Source: Pseudooctadecabacter jejudonensis
GTDB taxonomy: Bacteria > Pseudomonadota > Alphaproteobacteria > Rhodobacterales > Rhodobacteraceae
Direction of reading: 5' to 3'
DNA length: 64,000 nucleotides
Assembly (NCBI RefSeq): GCF_900172275.1
Contig: NZ_FWFT01000001.1
Span: forward strand, 868,001-932,000
In this document: positions 55,708-64,000 of the stretch, one piece after another
How the letters are laid out: every line of letters begins with the position of its first letter
Numbering within the stretch: position 1 is the first letter of the stretch
Position numbers and translations under genes: made by a program
The notes under the pieces: generated by a model
Seen by the model: the letters and a program-made list of their open reading frames with translations, nothing else
What the model was told of the DNA's origin: nothing
Databases searched by the model: none

Positions 55708-55938
55708 TTTGCCCCTCCCAAAGGTCGTGTTGGCCGTTCTTCGAACTTATATGTTTACGGCCTTAACATGGATATGGGCGCACAATGCGTCCCATTCAAG
55801 ACTGATCTGTTCAGTTTTCATAAATCCAAACTAAGAATTGGTTAAGTCGGTTCCACAAACATGTCGCGGCCCTCACGCACATGGGACGCACAGAGCGCAA
55901 TTGTTACAGATTTCACAGTCTGGTGCCCGACGAACGGC
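55708..55938. other. rpoH upstream region, no gene seen
   Basis: 231 bp between the rluD stop and rpoH start on the same strand, with an AT-rich part at about 55740-55860; it should contain the rpoH promoter. No confident -35/-10 boxes or small ORF could be picked by eye. Confidence 0.35.
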
Positions 55939-56958
55939 CTAACATCCACCCAGCGCCGCCACCAAATCGCGCATATCCTGCGGCATCGGGGCCTCAAACC
56001 GGATCATCTCCCCGCTCACGGGGTGTTCAAACCCCAAAGTGGCGGCATGCAGCGCCTGACGCGAAAACGCGCGAACAGCCTCAATTCCGCGGGCCCCAAT
56101 GGCCTTTTCGGACAATCTGCGTCGGCCGCCATAGGTCGGATCCCCGATCAACCCATGTCCCGCATGGGCCAGATGCACGCGGATCTGATGGGTGCGCCCT
56201 GTTTCCAACCAGCAATCCAGCAAGGCAGCGGTGGGCGGTGTGCCGTAACTCTCAACAATGCGCGCGCGCGTCACCGCATGCCGCCCGTTGTGCCACACGA
56301 CCTGTTGTTTCTGACGGTCATGTTTGTGGCGCGCCAGCTGGGTTTGCAGCTTTAGAATATTGCCCGCCTCAAACGACGCCCCCTTCACGCCGCGCACGCG
56401 GGGGTCGGTGCTGTCGGGCACGCCGTAACAGATCGCGCGGTAATGACGCTCCACGGTGTGCGCCTCAAACTGCGCGGCCAGCCCGTGATGGGCGCGGTCC
56501 GTCTTGGCCGCCACCAACAACCCCGACGTTTCCTTGTCGATCCGGTGCACAATGCCGGGCCGCTTTTCCCCGCCCACACCCGACAGGCTGTCACCGCAAT
56601 GGTGCAACAAGGCATTCACCAACGTCCCCCCTGGCGTGCCGGGGGCCGGATGCACCACCATGCCCGTGGGCTTGTTGACGACAATCAGTTCGGCGTCCTC
56701 AAACACCACATCCAGCGGAATGTCTTCGGCCGCCACGTGATAGTCATCCGCAACCTCAACACTAATCCGAACGGCATCTCCCTCTGTTGCCCGCGCCCGT
56801 GGGTCCGTGACAACCACGCCGTTTACACGCACAGCCCCCTCAGCCAGCAAACGCGCCAGCCGCGACCGGCTGAGCGCCGCCCCCTCAGGCACATCCCGCG
56901 CCAACGCCTTGTCCATGCGCGCAGGCGGTGCCTCCCCGATTTGAAATTCTACATTCAT
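55939..56958 (-). CDS. rluD: RluD-type 23S rRNA pseudouridine synthase
   Basis: A 339-residue RluA-family pseudouridine synthase. N-terminal S4 domain (residues about 14-75, MDKALARDVPEGAALSRSRL), then the catalytic domain with the active-site aspartate in RIDKETSGLLVAAKT and the GRTHQIRVHLAH C-terminal motif. RluD makes pseudouridines in helix 69 of 23S rRNA; RluC-type cannot be fully excluded. ATG at 56958; a longer frame to 57081 crosses an intergenic repeat. Confidence 0.9.
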   Translation of the reverse strand: MNVEFQIGEAPPARMDKALARDVPEGAALSRSRLARLLAEGAVRVNGVVVTDPRARATEGDAVRISVEVADDYHVAAEDIPLDVVFEDAELIVVNKPTGMVVHPAPGTPGGTLVNALLHHCGDSLSGVGGEKRPGIVHRIDKETSGLLVAAKTDRAHHGLAAQFEAHTVERHYRAICYGVPDSTDPRVRGVKGASFEAGNILKLQTQLARHKHDRQKQQVVWHNGRHAVTRARIVESYGTPPTAALLDCWLETGRTHQIRVHLAHAGHGLIGDPTYGGRRRLSEKAIGARGIEAVRAFSRQALHAATLGFEHPVSGEMIRFEAPMPQDMRDLVAALGGC

Positions 56959-57002
56959 GCGCGCCTGATACGCCCCAACCTGCCATATGTCACGACGCCC
57001 CC

Positions 57003-57037
57003 CTTCATCTGGCCCAAAAAACTCCCGCCGGAGGCAT
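57003..57037. repeat. Dispersed intergenic repeat (TTCATCTGACC subtype)
   Basis: CTTCATCTGGCCC, AAAAAA, CTCCCGCCGGAGGC between the abrB-like stop (minus) and rluD. Reading in the gene direction it begins 7 bases after the stop as GCCTCCGGCGGGAG then TTTTTT, so it could act as the terminator of the permease gene. Confidence 0.65.
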
Positions 57038-57043
57038 CCCAGC

Positions 57044-58084
57044 CTATCCGCCAAACCAGCGGTCAACCAAAGGCGCCCCAATGATCACAAAGACAATCCG
57101 CACCAAATGATGCGCCACCACCACCGCCGCATCCGCCCCCGCGACCAGCGCCACGATCGCCATCTCCGCTTGTCCACCCGGCGCAAACGCCAAGGCCGCC
57201 TCGGTCAGCGGCAACCACCCCAACCGCACGATAAGCACCGCGAAAAGCCCCCCGACCCCCAAACTCAAAACCGAAAACACAACCCCCGCCGTCACATCCA
57301 CCTGCACCTCTTTCCAGGTGATGCCGGAATATTTCACGCCAATCGTGAACCCGATAAAAAACTGCGCCGCCGCGATGGCCTCCGCAGGCGGTCGGTTCTC
57401 AATCACACCGGCCAAGGACAGACCGGCGGTCAAAAACAACGGCCCCAGGATCGACGCCCCGAACAGCCCTACCCGTGCGGCGATCTTCCAGCCCGCAATT
57501 CCGGCAGCGCCCAAGACAATCAACTCAGCCAACGGCACATTCGTCCAGGGCGCGCCCACAGGCCCGTTCAGCTCCGCCCCATAAAAATAGGCAAACACAA
57601 ACGGCAAAACCATCACCACAATCAACACCCGCGTGGCATGGATCAGCGACAGCGCCCGCACATCACCGCCTGCCTCTTCGCCAAACAGCAGCATATCCTG
57701 CAACCCACCCGGCATCGCGGAATAAAACGCGGTGGGATGATCAAACCCGAACCCGCGCCGAAACAGCGGATAGCCCACAGCGCCGACGCAAATCACCAAG
57801 GGCGGCACCAGGGCCAACGTCCAAATCAACGTGCCCAACTGCGCAAACAACGCCGGCGTGATCGTGGCCCCCACCGCCACCCCCAGAATCGTGCGCATCA
57901 CTTGGCTGGCCCGTGGCGCGCCGCGCAACCGCACACCGCAAAGGGCGGCGATCAAACATCCCAACAACGGCCCCAACAGCCACGGCAGCGGCAACGCCAG
58001 CGCCATGAAAACAGCAACGCCCACGCCGGAAATGATAAGGGTGATCAACAAAGCCATTGGAATGTGGTGCCACGCCTCGCCCAC
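57044..58084 (-). CDS. AbrB-family membrane permease
   Basis: A 346-residue polytopic membrane protein (about ten helices) of the AbrB/ammonia-monooxygenase-like family (DUF/Pfam AmoA-related), with two internal repeats: LPLPWLLGPLLGCLIAAL near the N-terminus and IGFTIGVKYSGITWKEV near the C-terminus; SAMPGGLQDMLLFGEEAGGD and FAPGGQAEMAIVALVAGAD are the paired P-G-G motifs. Such proteins are putative transporters. Start GTG 58084 is given; an ATG at 58057 is an alternative with no better ribosome-binding site. Not the bacterial AbrB transition regulator. Confidence 0.82.
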   Translation of the reverse strand: MGEAWHHIPMALLITLIISGVGVAVFMALALPLPWLLGPLLGCLIAALCGVRLRGAPRASQVMRTILGVAVGATITPALFAQLGTLIWTLALVPPLVICVGAVGYPLFRRGFGFDHPTAFYSAMPGGLQDMLLFGEEAGGDVRALSLIHATRVLIVVMVLPFVFAYFYGAELNGPVGAPWTNVPLAELIVLGAAGIAGWKIAARVGLFGASILGPLFLTAGLSLAGVIENRPPAEAIAAAQFFIGFTIGVKYSGITWKEVQVDVTAGVVFSVLSLGVGGLFAVLIVRLGWLPLTEAALAFAPGGQAEMAIVALVAGADAAVVVAHHLVRIVFVIIGAPLVDRWFGG

Positions 58085-58215
58085 AAAGCCCAGCCCCCCG
58101 AAACCGGTGTATCAATTGTCGCGGCCTGTCGGGTTCCGGTAGACGATGGTATACAAAGACGTTAAACGGCCTCCAAACCCTCCCATCCACCCTCCGACCA
58201 CAGGGAACCTGACCC

Positions 58216-60399
58216 ATGACCAAGATCATTTACACCACCGTTGATGAGGCCCCCCAGCTGGCCGCGGCCTCCCTCCTGCCCATCATCAAACGCTTCCTGT
58301 CCGAGGCAGGGCTTGAGGTTGAAACCCGCGACATTTCCCTCGCAGGCCGCATCATCGCCGCCTTCCCCGATCATTTGACCGACGCCCAACGTCAGTCCGA
58401 CGCGCTGGCCGAATTGGGTGAACTGGTCAAAACCGCCGATGCCAACGTCATCAAACTGCCCAACATCTCCGCCTCCGTGCCCCAGCTGACCGCCGCCATC
58501 GCGGAGCTGCAGGGCCAAGGCTACGCCCTGCCCGACTACCCCGAAGCCCCCCAAACAGACGATGAAAAAGCCGTGCGCGCCAAATATGACGCCATCAAGG
58601 GATCGGCGGTGAACCCCGTGCTGCGCGAAGGCAACTCCGACCGCCGTGCGCCCGCCGCCGTCAAAGCCTTCGCCAAAGCCAACCCGCACCGCATGGGAAA
58701 ATGGGTCAGCGACAGCAAAACCCGCGTGGCCACAATGGGCGAAGACGACTTCCGCTCAAACGAGGCCTCCGTCACCCTCGCAGACGCCGCAACCCTGCGC
58801 ATTGAACATGTAGCAGGCGACACCGTGACCGTCATGAAAGACGGCCTCGACATGCCCGCAGGCACCATCGTCGACAGCACGTTCATGTCCGTCAAAGCCC
58901 TCAAAGCCTTCTACAACAAAACCATCGAAGACGTAGCCAAAGAAGGCACACTTTACTCCCTGCACATGAAGGCCACGATGATGAAGGTCTCCGACCCGAT
59001 CATCTTCGGCCACTGCGTGCGTCAATATCTGGCCCCCGTCTTCGCCAAACACGGCGACCTGTTTGACGCCAACGGCATCACCCCCAACGGCGGTCTGGGC
59101 ACCCTGCTGGACAAAATCGCAGACCTGCCCAACGGGGCTGAGATTGCGGCAGAGATCGACGCGGTCATGGCCGACCGCCCGCCGCTTTACATGGTCAATT
59201 CCGACAAGGGCATCACCAACCTGCACGTCCCCTCCGACGTGATCATCGACGCCTCCATGCCTGCCGTGATCCGCGCAGGTGGCAAGGGCTGGGGCCCTGA
59301 CGGCGAAGAGGCGGACACCACTTGCGTGATCCCCGACAGCTCCTACGCGGGGGTCTATGCCGAAAGCATCGATTACTTCAAAGAAACCGGCGCGCTGGAT
59401 CCGGCCACCGCAGGCACCGTGCAGAACGTCGGCCTGATGGCGCAAAAGGCTGAAGAATACGGCTCCCACCCCACCACGTTTGAGGTCCCCGCCGCCGGTG
59501 AGATGCGCGTGATGAACGGCGACACCGTTCTGATGTCCCATGCGGTTGAGGCAGGCGACATCTGGCGCATGGCTTCCACCCGCAAAGCCCCGATCATGAA
59601 CTGGATCGAACTGGCCATCGAACGTCAGGCGGCTGAAAACTGCCGCGCGATCTTCTGGCTCGACGAAACCCGCGCCCATGACGCCGAATTGCTGAACTAC
59701 GTGCGTCCGGCGTTGGCCGAAAAAGGCCTCACCGACACGTTTGAGGTCATGGCCCCCACGCCAGCAACCCGTGCCTCCTGCGAAGAAATCCGCGAGGGCC
59801 GAACCACAATCGCCATCACCGGCAACGTGCTGCGCGACTATCTGACGGACCTGTTCCCGATCCTTGAGGTCGGCACGTCGGCCAAAATGCTGTCCGTGGT
59901 GAAACTGATGCAGGGCGGCGGGTTGTTTGAAACCGGCGCCGGTGGCTCCGCCCCCAAGCACGTCCAACAGCTGATGGAAGAAAACCACCTGCGCTGGGAC
60001 AGCCTTGGCGAGTTCTGCGCGCTAGGGGAAAGCTTGCGCTTCGCTGGCGGCGCGAAAGCTAAAGTCATGGGCGACGCCGTGGACACCGCCACCGTCAAAC
60101 TGCTGGCCGAGGGCAAATCTCCGGGCCGCAAAGTGGGTCAGGACGACAACCGCGCCTCCCACGCGCACTTTGCGCTCTACTGGGCGGAGGCGCTGGCCAA
60201 CCAGACAGACGACGCCGAACTGGCCACCGCGTTTGAACCCGTGGCCAAGGCCTTGGCGGACGGGATCGATGCGATTCTGGCTGAAATCAAGGCCGGTGCG
60301 GGCCAGCCTGTCGATCTGGGCGGCTACTACCACGGCGATGCGGACAAAACCGCAGCTGTCATGCGCCCCTCTGCGACGCTGAACGCGATCATCGGCTAA
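58216..60399 (+). CDS. icd: Monomeric NADP-dependent isocitrate dehydrogenase
   Basis: A 727-residue monomeric-type enzyme of the TCA cycle, oxidatively decarboxylating isocitrate to 2-oxoglutarate with NADP+. It starts [23 protein letters not shown] and contains [19 protein letters not shown], the substrate motif [10 protein letters not shown] and PKGAG-type C-terminal [18 protein letters not shown] segments; about 740 residues is normal for this type, against ~400 for the dimeric enzyme. Divergent from the AbrB-like gene across 131 bp. A strong terminator follows. Confidence 0.95.
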   Translation: MTKIIYTTVDEAPQLAAASLLPIIKRFLSEAGLEVETRDISLAGRIIAAFPDHLTDAQRQSDALAELGELVKTADANVIKLPNISASVPQLTAAIAELQGQGYALPDYPEAPQTDDEKAVRAKYDAIKGSAVNPVLREGNSDRRAPAAVKAFAKANPHRMGKWVSDSKTRVATMGEDDFRSNEASVTLADAATLRIEHVAGDTVTVMKDGLDMPAGTIVDSTFMSVKALKAFYNKTIEDVAKEGTLYSLHMKATMMKVSDPIIFGHCVRQYLAPVFAKHGDLFDANGITPNGGLGTLLDKIADLPNGAEIAAEIDAVMADRPPLYMVNSDKGITNLHVPSDVIIDASMPAVIRAGGKGWGPDGEEADTTCVIPDSSYAGVYAESIDYFKETGALDPATAGTVQNVGLMAQKAEEYGSHPTTFEVPAAGEMRVMNGDTVLMSHAVEAGDIWRMASTRKAPIMNWIELAIERQAAENCRAIFWLDETRAHDAELLNYVRPALAEKGLTDTFEVMAPTPATRASCEEIREGRTTIAITGNVLRDYLTDLFPILEVGTSAKMLSVVKLMQGGGLFETGAGGSAPKHVQQLMEENHLRWDSLGEFCALGESLRFAGGAKAKVMGDAVDTATVKLLAEGKSPGRKVGQDDNRASHAHFALYWAEALANQTDDAELATAFEPVAKALADGIDAILAEIKAGAGQPVDLGGYYHGDADKTAAVMRPSATLNAIIG

Positions 60400-60419
60400 G
60401 CCAGCCCCAAAAAACAGCC

Positions 60420-60451
60420 AAGGCCCGCCTGTTTCCACAGGCGGGCCTTTT
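60420..60451 (+). terminator. Intrinsic terminator of icd
   Basis: A 13-bp perfect stem, AAGGCCCGCCTGT with ACAGGCGGGCCTT, TTCC loop, then TTTT. Lies 20 bp after icd. It faces the convergent lipoprotein gene and may serve both. Confidence 0.85.
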
Positions 60452-60468
60452 CGTGTCTGATGCGTCCC

Positions 60469-60852
60469 TCAGCGGATCGAATACACGAAGGACGCGCCAT
60501 TGCCGCGATCGCGCGTCACCGTCGCCTCATTGCCGCTGACGGCCCAGATCTGGCAATCGAGGTCCAACGTGCGGCTGGTGCCGATGCTGCCCTCGCGGCA
60601 GGCTGCGCCCTCTTCCCATGTCCACGTGCCGGAAATGCCCTGCCCGTCCCACGGACCCGAAATCGTGCCATCGGCGTTAAACGCAAAGGTGTTGCCCTGA
60701 AAATCCAATGTCCGACCGACAATGGCTTGTTCAAATTGCGCCCGGGTGGTCAATGTCATCGATGCAGCCTCAGCTGCGCCCGTCTCAACCGGTGCTGTTT
60801 CCATGCAGGCGGTCAACCCCGCCAATGCCATCGCGCATCCCAAAAGTCTCAT
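60469..60852 (-). CDS. Small outer-membrane lipoprotein, 127 aa
   Basis: The N-terminus MRLLGCAMALAGLTACMET holds a lipobox (LTAC) with the modified cysteine near residue 16. The mature domain resembles the small secreted protein at 37136-37537 (both have a FEQAIVGRTLDF / FEALVEGKTLSF-like first strand and several disulfide cysteines), suggesting a shared small beta fold. Function unknown. ATG at 60852 has AAGGA 7 bases upstream; the longer frame to 60945 lacks a signal. Confidence 0.78.
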   Translation of the reverse strand: MRLLGCAMALAGLTACMETAPVETGAAEAASMTLTTRAQFEQAIVGRTLDFQGNTFAFNADGTISGPWDGQGISGTWTWEEGAACREGSIGTSRTLDLDCQIWAVSGNEATVTRDRGNGASFVYSIR

Positions 60853-61037
60853 ATGGTTGTCCTTCCCAATCTGCCCCGCGTCCTGCCCCCCAAATTGCCA
60901 AAGGACGCACGCACGCCCTTTGGCAGAGGGACCATTCAGCACCAATACTCACTCAAACTGTGCCGCAGGTCGTTTCAATAGGGGCAATCGGCCATGCCAG
61001 CGGGGGGCCACGCAACAGCGATAACCGGCGGGCTACC

Positions 61038-62471
61038 TCAAACAGGGTATGTGGCGAAGATGTCCGACAGAACCGTGCGCAAAGGTGCGCCCTCGGTCAG
61101 ATGCCCCATCTGGGGTATGACCTGTGCGGGCTGGCCAGTGACATCATGCGACAAGGCCATCAGCTCATCAAGATCATGCACCCTGTCTTGCGCCCCGTGC
61201 CAAAACCGCCGCTCCATTGGCAAAGCCCGCGCCCTGTCCCATTTGAAATGCAGTTGCGACAGATAATCGTGGCGCATGGACCCGATGGACCCGCGGATCA
61301 CTTGCTGCACCCGCGCGGCCCCCTCGGATGTGGCAAAGGCGGCATCCAGCACGGCCTGATCCACCGCACTGCCCCTGAAAATACGTCTGATGGTGCGTTC
61401 CAAGCGCCGCGTGCAGAACGCAGCCCCTCCCAGATGCTGCACCATCACCATCGCCATCCGGCTGTTCTGACGCAGCGCCCGCACCAGAAAATCACCGAAA
61501 TAGGCGTCCCGCGATGGCCGTCGCCCTGCCGAATAGCAGGTTGAAACGAAATCGATCCGCGCCACCAGATCAGGGCGCGCCTCTGCCAGCGCCGTGGCAT
61601 ACCCGCCCGACGACACCAGCGCGATGACGGGCACCGGCACGGCACAGACAGCCCCCAACACCGTTTCGCAATTCGCAACGACGGCGGCGCAATGATCGTC
61701 CCACCGGCCTGACCGCACACCCGATGTGGTCAAACACTGCGGGCGTATGGGCCAGATCGCACGAATGCCCAGATCATGACACAGCGCGACATCCTCGGCG
61801 GTGATCGCCGGGAAGATCATCGGATGCAGCACCATCACAACCCGCCCCGTAACCGGCCCGATATCCAGATACCGCACCGCCGCACCGCTGGCATCCAACA
61901 CCGCCGCGCATCGCACGCCGGCGGGCAAAAACGCCGCATAGCCGCCAAGGTCTTTGCTCTCTGACCGGTATAGCGTGGACAGCTCAGCCGACAATCTGTG
62001 CGCGGCACCTGCGGCAAAAGCCACCAGCGCCGCCTGACTTTCAACGCCCAGCTTGCGAAATACCCCCTGCAACTGTTTGCGTCGGGTCGACACGGCAACG
62101 CCCGCGGCCTCTGCGCTGCTCTCGACGGTCCGCCCGCAGCCCAAATCCGCAAACAGCTGAAACTCAGCCTCAGACAAGGGCGTATCCAAAGCGCTGTTCA
62201 CATGGTCGCGCAGATCCCCCCTCCGAAGGGTGAACACCACCTGATGGCCTGCGTCCCATACGCCCAACCGTTCGTCCGACGGGGCCGTCAAAGGCCACAT
62301 GGGCAAACCGGATGTCTGCGTCTGGGCCCACACCGGTGCATCGCCAAACCAAAAGGTCGGCATGTCTTCAATCACGTTCAGTTTTTCAGAAAAGGCGGCC
62401 AACCCGTCGTGGCCCTCATCCAGCGATGCCGCGATGACCGGCAAAGCATCCAATCCCGTCATCTCACCCAT
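61038..62471 (-). CDS. LuxR-type HTH fused to an alpha/beta-hydrolase domain
   Basis: A 477-residue fusion. Residues about 97-155 form a LuxR/GerE-type HTH (LSEAEFQLFADLGCGRTVESS, then VSTRRKQLQGVFRKLGVESQAALVAFA, with the usual final Leu-Gly-Val). Residues about 205-477 look like an alpha/beta hydrolase: strand VVMVLHPM, a nucleophile-elbow-like VSSGGYA at 286-292 (Ser287; the first Gly of GxSxG is Leu), a possible acid D429 in HGAQDRV and H457 in QMGHLT. No DNA-binding N-terminal sensor is visible; the hydrolase could act as the ligand sensor or degrade a signal. ATG at 62471; the tRNA-His gene lies immediately upstream on the same strand. Confidence 0.8.
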   Translation of the reverse strand: MGEMTGLDALPVIAASLDEGHDGLAAFSEKLNVIEDMPTFWFGDAPVWAQTQTSGLPMWPLTAPSDERLGVWDAGHQVVFTLRRGDLRDHVNSALDTPLSEAEFQLFADLGCGRTVESSAEAAGVAVSTRRKQLQGVFRKLGVESQAALVAFAAGAAHRLSAELSTLYRSESKDLGGYAAFLPAGVRCAAVLDASGAAVRYLDIGPVTGRVVMVLHPMIFPAITAEDVALCHDLGIRAIWPIRPQCLTTSGVRSGRWDDHCAAVVANCETVLGAVCAVPVPVIALVSSGGYATALAEARPDLVARIDFVSTCYSAGRRPSRDAYFGDFLVRALRQNSRMAMVMVQHLGGAAFCTRRLERTIRRIFRGSAVDQAVLDAAFATSEGAARVQQVIRGSIGSMRHDYLSQLHFKWDRARALPMERRFWHGAQDRVHDLDELMALSHDVTGQPAQVIPQMGHLTEGAPLRTVLSDIFATYPV

Positions 62472-62563
62472 GTGCACCCCCCTTACGCCAAACTTACACG
62501 TTGGCGCGCGGCTGACAACAAAAGCCCTGTCTTGGCGACGTCTATGGCATGCGGGGGAGAGAA

Positions 62564-62640
62564 TGGTACCACCTCCTGGTCTCGAACCAGGGACCTCTTG
62601 ATCCACAATCAAGCGCTCTAACCAACTGAGCTAAGGCGGC
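62564..62640 (-). tRNA. tRNA-His (anticodon GTG)
   Basis: The minus strand gives a 74-nt tRNA plus encoded CCA. D arm with TTAGCTCAGTTGGTTAGAG, anticodon stem CTTGA/TCAAG around loop TTGTGGA (anticodon GTG, His), and T arm GGTTCGAGACC. The acceptor is GCCGCCT with AGGTGGT (two G-U pairs) and discriminator A73, with no G-1 encoded. This is the alphaproteobacterial tRNA-His arrangement rather than the canonical G-1:C73. Confidence 0.95.
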
Positions 62641-62780
62641 ACGCGAGGGCTGATTTAGCCAGACAGCCGACCGAATGCAAGAGGGTAAGGCGCGTTTTCA
62701 AGCGGTCATTTCCCCTGCCCTTGCCATTTCCCCCGCCCCCGCGCTAGATCATCCCAAGATCGGCAAAGGACACCACATCC

Positions 62781-62969
62781 ATGGGCATCAACGACGAACG
62801 CGATATTGAGGCAAACCTGCAAATCGGGCCAACCGATCACGGTCAGGTGCGATTGTTCATTGATGCAGGCCAGTTTGAGGTTCCGATGGATTTCACACCC
62901 GAAGAGGCCGAAGAAATCGCCGAGGAAATCCTCGCCGCAGCCAAGGCCGCCCGCCTCGTCAAACGCTGA
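62781..62969 (+). CDS. DUF6324 small protein, 62 aa
   Basis: A 62-residue acidic protein (MGINDERDIEANLQIG start, GQVRLFIDAGQFEVPMDF, then a strongly Glu/Ala-rich helix EEAEEIAEEILAAAKAARLV). It matches what I recall as DUF6324, a small conserved Rhodobacteraceae family. ATG 62781 with AAGGA upstream. Function unknown; the next DMT gene may overlap its 3' end. Confidence 0.78.
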   Translation: MGINDERDIEANLQIGPTDHGQVRLFIDAGQFEVPMDFTPEEAEEIAEEILAAAKAARLVKR

Positions 62970-63816
62970 AACGCCCCCCCTTTGGCTGGTTGGTGTCACG
63001 GTGTTCGTGGCCATGACCTGCATCGTGATTGGCGACACCGCCGGAAAAATTCTGACCCAACAGGGCGTCAGCCCGCTGTTTGTCGCCTGGACCCGGTTTG
63101 CGCTGGCCGGTCTGGTGCTGTTGCCGTTTATGGGCTTGCAGGCAGATGATCTGCGGGCTGTGCGGGATCCTCTGGTCTGGCTGCGCGCGCTGCTGATTGC
63201 AGGCGGCATCGTCTGCATCCTGACGTCCCTGCGCACAGAACCTGTCGCCAACGCCTTTGGCGCGATGTTCATCAACCCGATCGTGGCGTTTGGATTGGCG
63301 GCGGTTTTTCTCAAGGAACGGGTGACTGTCACGCGGTCCGTGCTGCTCATCGCAGGGTTCATCGGCGTGCTGCTGGTGGTCAAACCGGGATTCGGGTTCA
63401 CGCCGGGACTTGGCTTCGCGCTCAGCGCAGGGCTGCTCTATGGGGCCTTTCTGACGACCACCCGCGCGGTGGCACAAAAATATCGCCCAAGGTTGCTGCT
63501 CATTTCGCAACTCCTGATCGGCTCCGTTCTGTTGGCGCCCATGGGTTTGTCGGTTTTGCCAACCGCGATCAGCCTTCCGATGTTCGGATTCATCCTGCTC
63601 AGTGCGCTGGCCTCGGCTGCGGGCAATCTGCTGGTCGTCATGGCCAGCAAAACCAGCCCCAACACGACAATCGCACCGTTGATCTACTTGCAGCTGATTT
63701 CGGCCACAGCGATCGGGTATATGGTGTTTGGGGATTGGCCCGACCCCATCAGTTTTTTGGGCCTGTCCGTGATTTTCGCCGCCGGCATGTCATCGCTGGC
63801 CCTGTCACGCCGCTAG
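62863..63816 (+). CDS. DMT-superfamily (EamA) transporter
   Basis: An inner-membrane transporter of about 290-317 residues with roughly ten hydrophobic helices and two EamA repeats; WLVGVTVFVAMTCIVIGDTAGK is the first helix and GLLYGAFLTTTRAVAQKY opens the second repeat. Start is uncertain: ATG 62863 (given) forces a 107-base overlap with DUF6324 and a non-membrane, Arg-rich leader, while GTG 63001 shortens the first helix; neither has a good ribosome-binding site. The family call is firmer than the start. Its stop overlaps the convergent MmcB-like gene by 3 bases. Confidence 0.75.
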   Translation: MQASLRFRWISHPKRPKKSPRKSSPQPRPPASSNAETPPLWLVGVTVFVAMTCIVIGDTAGKILTQQGVSPLFVAWTRFALAGLVLLPFMGLQADDLRAVRDPLVWLRALLIAGGIVCILTSLRTEPVANAFGAMFINPIVAFGLAAVFLKERVTVTRSVLLIAGFIGVLLVVKPGFGFTPGLGFALSAGLLYGAFLTTTRAVAQKYRPRLLLISQLLIGSVLLAPMGLSVLPTAISLPMFGFILLSALASAAGNLLVVMASKTSPNTTIAPLIYLQLISATAIGYMVFGDWPDPISFLGLSVIFAAGMSSLALSRR

Positions 63817-64000
63817 CCAAAGCCCGCCCCAAACCCTGCGGTCGGATCCCGCAGCGCCTGTAACCGCATCGCCGCCGTGCGGGCAAACTTCTGCACCATC
63901 ACCTTGCGCCGCGCTGCGGCCAGCTTGTTTTCCGGCCCCATGCGAACGATCTCAGCATCATAAGCGTCAGCCAGGATCAGCCCCGTTTCATTCGGAAGCA
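63813..64000 (-). CDS. mmcB: MmcB-family DNA-repair-associated protein, 5'-truncated by window edge
   Basis: The minus-strand frame is open from base 64000 to a TAG at 63815-63813 and encodes the C-terminal 61 residues: LILADAYDAEIVRMG, then KLAAARRKVMVQKFARTAAMRL and a GFGAGFG end. This matches my memory of the MmcB (COG5321) family: a conserved ADxxxAExxR strand, then a basic ARRKxxxxxFAR helix. MmcB proteins are linked to DNA damage survival and crosslink repair in alphaproteobacteria. The start lies outside the window. Family assignment is from partial motifs only. Confidence 0.6.
   Translation of the reverse strand, partial: LPNETGLILADAYDAEIVRMGPENKLAAARRKVMVQKFARTAAMRLQALRDPTAGFGAGFG

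Noticed and set aside
58756-59988. 410-codon minus-strand frame antisense to icd
   Set aside because: Shadow of icd codon bias; no start signal and no family.
62564-62640. tRNA-His as an integration (attachment) site
   Set aside because: No integrase, direct repeat of the tRNA 3' end, or foreign-looking island is visible next to it.

Overview
This window looks like a core chromosomal segment of a Rhodobacteraceae (Roseobacter-group) alphaproteobacterium of fairly high GC. The pointers are families typical of that group: an LdtR-type MarR regulator, CarD, small DUF6324, DUF6446 and DUF4389 proteins, a SUV3-like helicase, RpoH beside an RluD-type synthase, a SAM-II riboswitch upstream of metZ, and a tRNA-His with the alphaproteobacterial A73 / no G-1 arrangement. 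I see no phage, IS element, CRISPR array, plasmid origin or rRNA operon. Genes are closely packed, and many are coupled by ATGA, GTGA, TTGA or TGATG overlaps.

Layout. 1-7.7 kb: tandem DUF1194 proteins, LdtR-like regulator, an XRE regulator coupled to sdhE, an aspartate aminotransferase, a MATE exporter, a class V aminotransferase and a diguanylate cyclase. 7.7-11 kb: two coupled Lrp/AsnC regulators divergent from ilvC, an uncatalogued 57-residue membrane mini-protein, and a DMT exporter. 11-21.4 kb: a long minus-strand run glyQ, DUF6446, glyS, PPDK-like protein, cell-wall hydrolase, folB, folP, glmM (translation, folate and cell-wall precursors). 21.6-27.7 kb: a secreted peptidoglycan-binding protein with a dead trypsin fold, a ThDP decarboxylase/synthase, TrkH, rpiB and a DUF4274 protein. 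27.7-31.6 kb: folE2, a GNAT enzyme coupled to metZ under a SAM-II riboswitch, and a GST.

31.7-37.6 kb: a PilZ protein, then an ftsY-led operon (ftsY, secreted protein, DMT transporter, YciB-like septation protein), an AlkB-type hydroxylase and a small secreted protein. 37.6-46.8 kb: xseA, purD, carD, fdxA, an S4 RNA-binding protein coupled to a SUV3-like helicase, a TPR protein, and an SCP2 protein coupled to an alpha/beta hydrolase. 46.7-53.1 kb: HpcH/HpaI aldolase, a DNA exonuclease and ATP-dependent ligase pair, an amidohydrolase and PepF. 53.4-64 kb: DUF4389 protein, Gfo/Idh oxidoreductase, rpoH, rluD, AbrB-family permease, monomeric isocitrate dehydrogenase, a lipoprotein, a LuxR-type HTH / alpha/beta-hydrolase fusion, tRNA-His, DUF6324, a DMT transporter and the 3' end of an MmcB-like gene.

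Points most worth a second look: a family of short intergenic repeats with a shared A-rich core, scattered at gene ends over the whole window; a perfect 24-bp palindrome between two genes; the HTH/hydrolase fusion; the triad-less trypsin-like protein; the PPDK homologue with a degenerate ATP-grasp site; and the unannotated 57-residue membrane ORF with a near-perfect Shine-Dalgarno. All homology statements come from reading motifs by eye; no database search was run.
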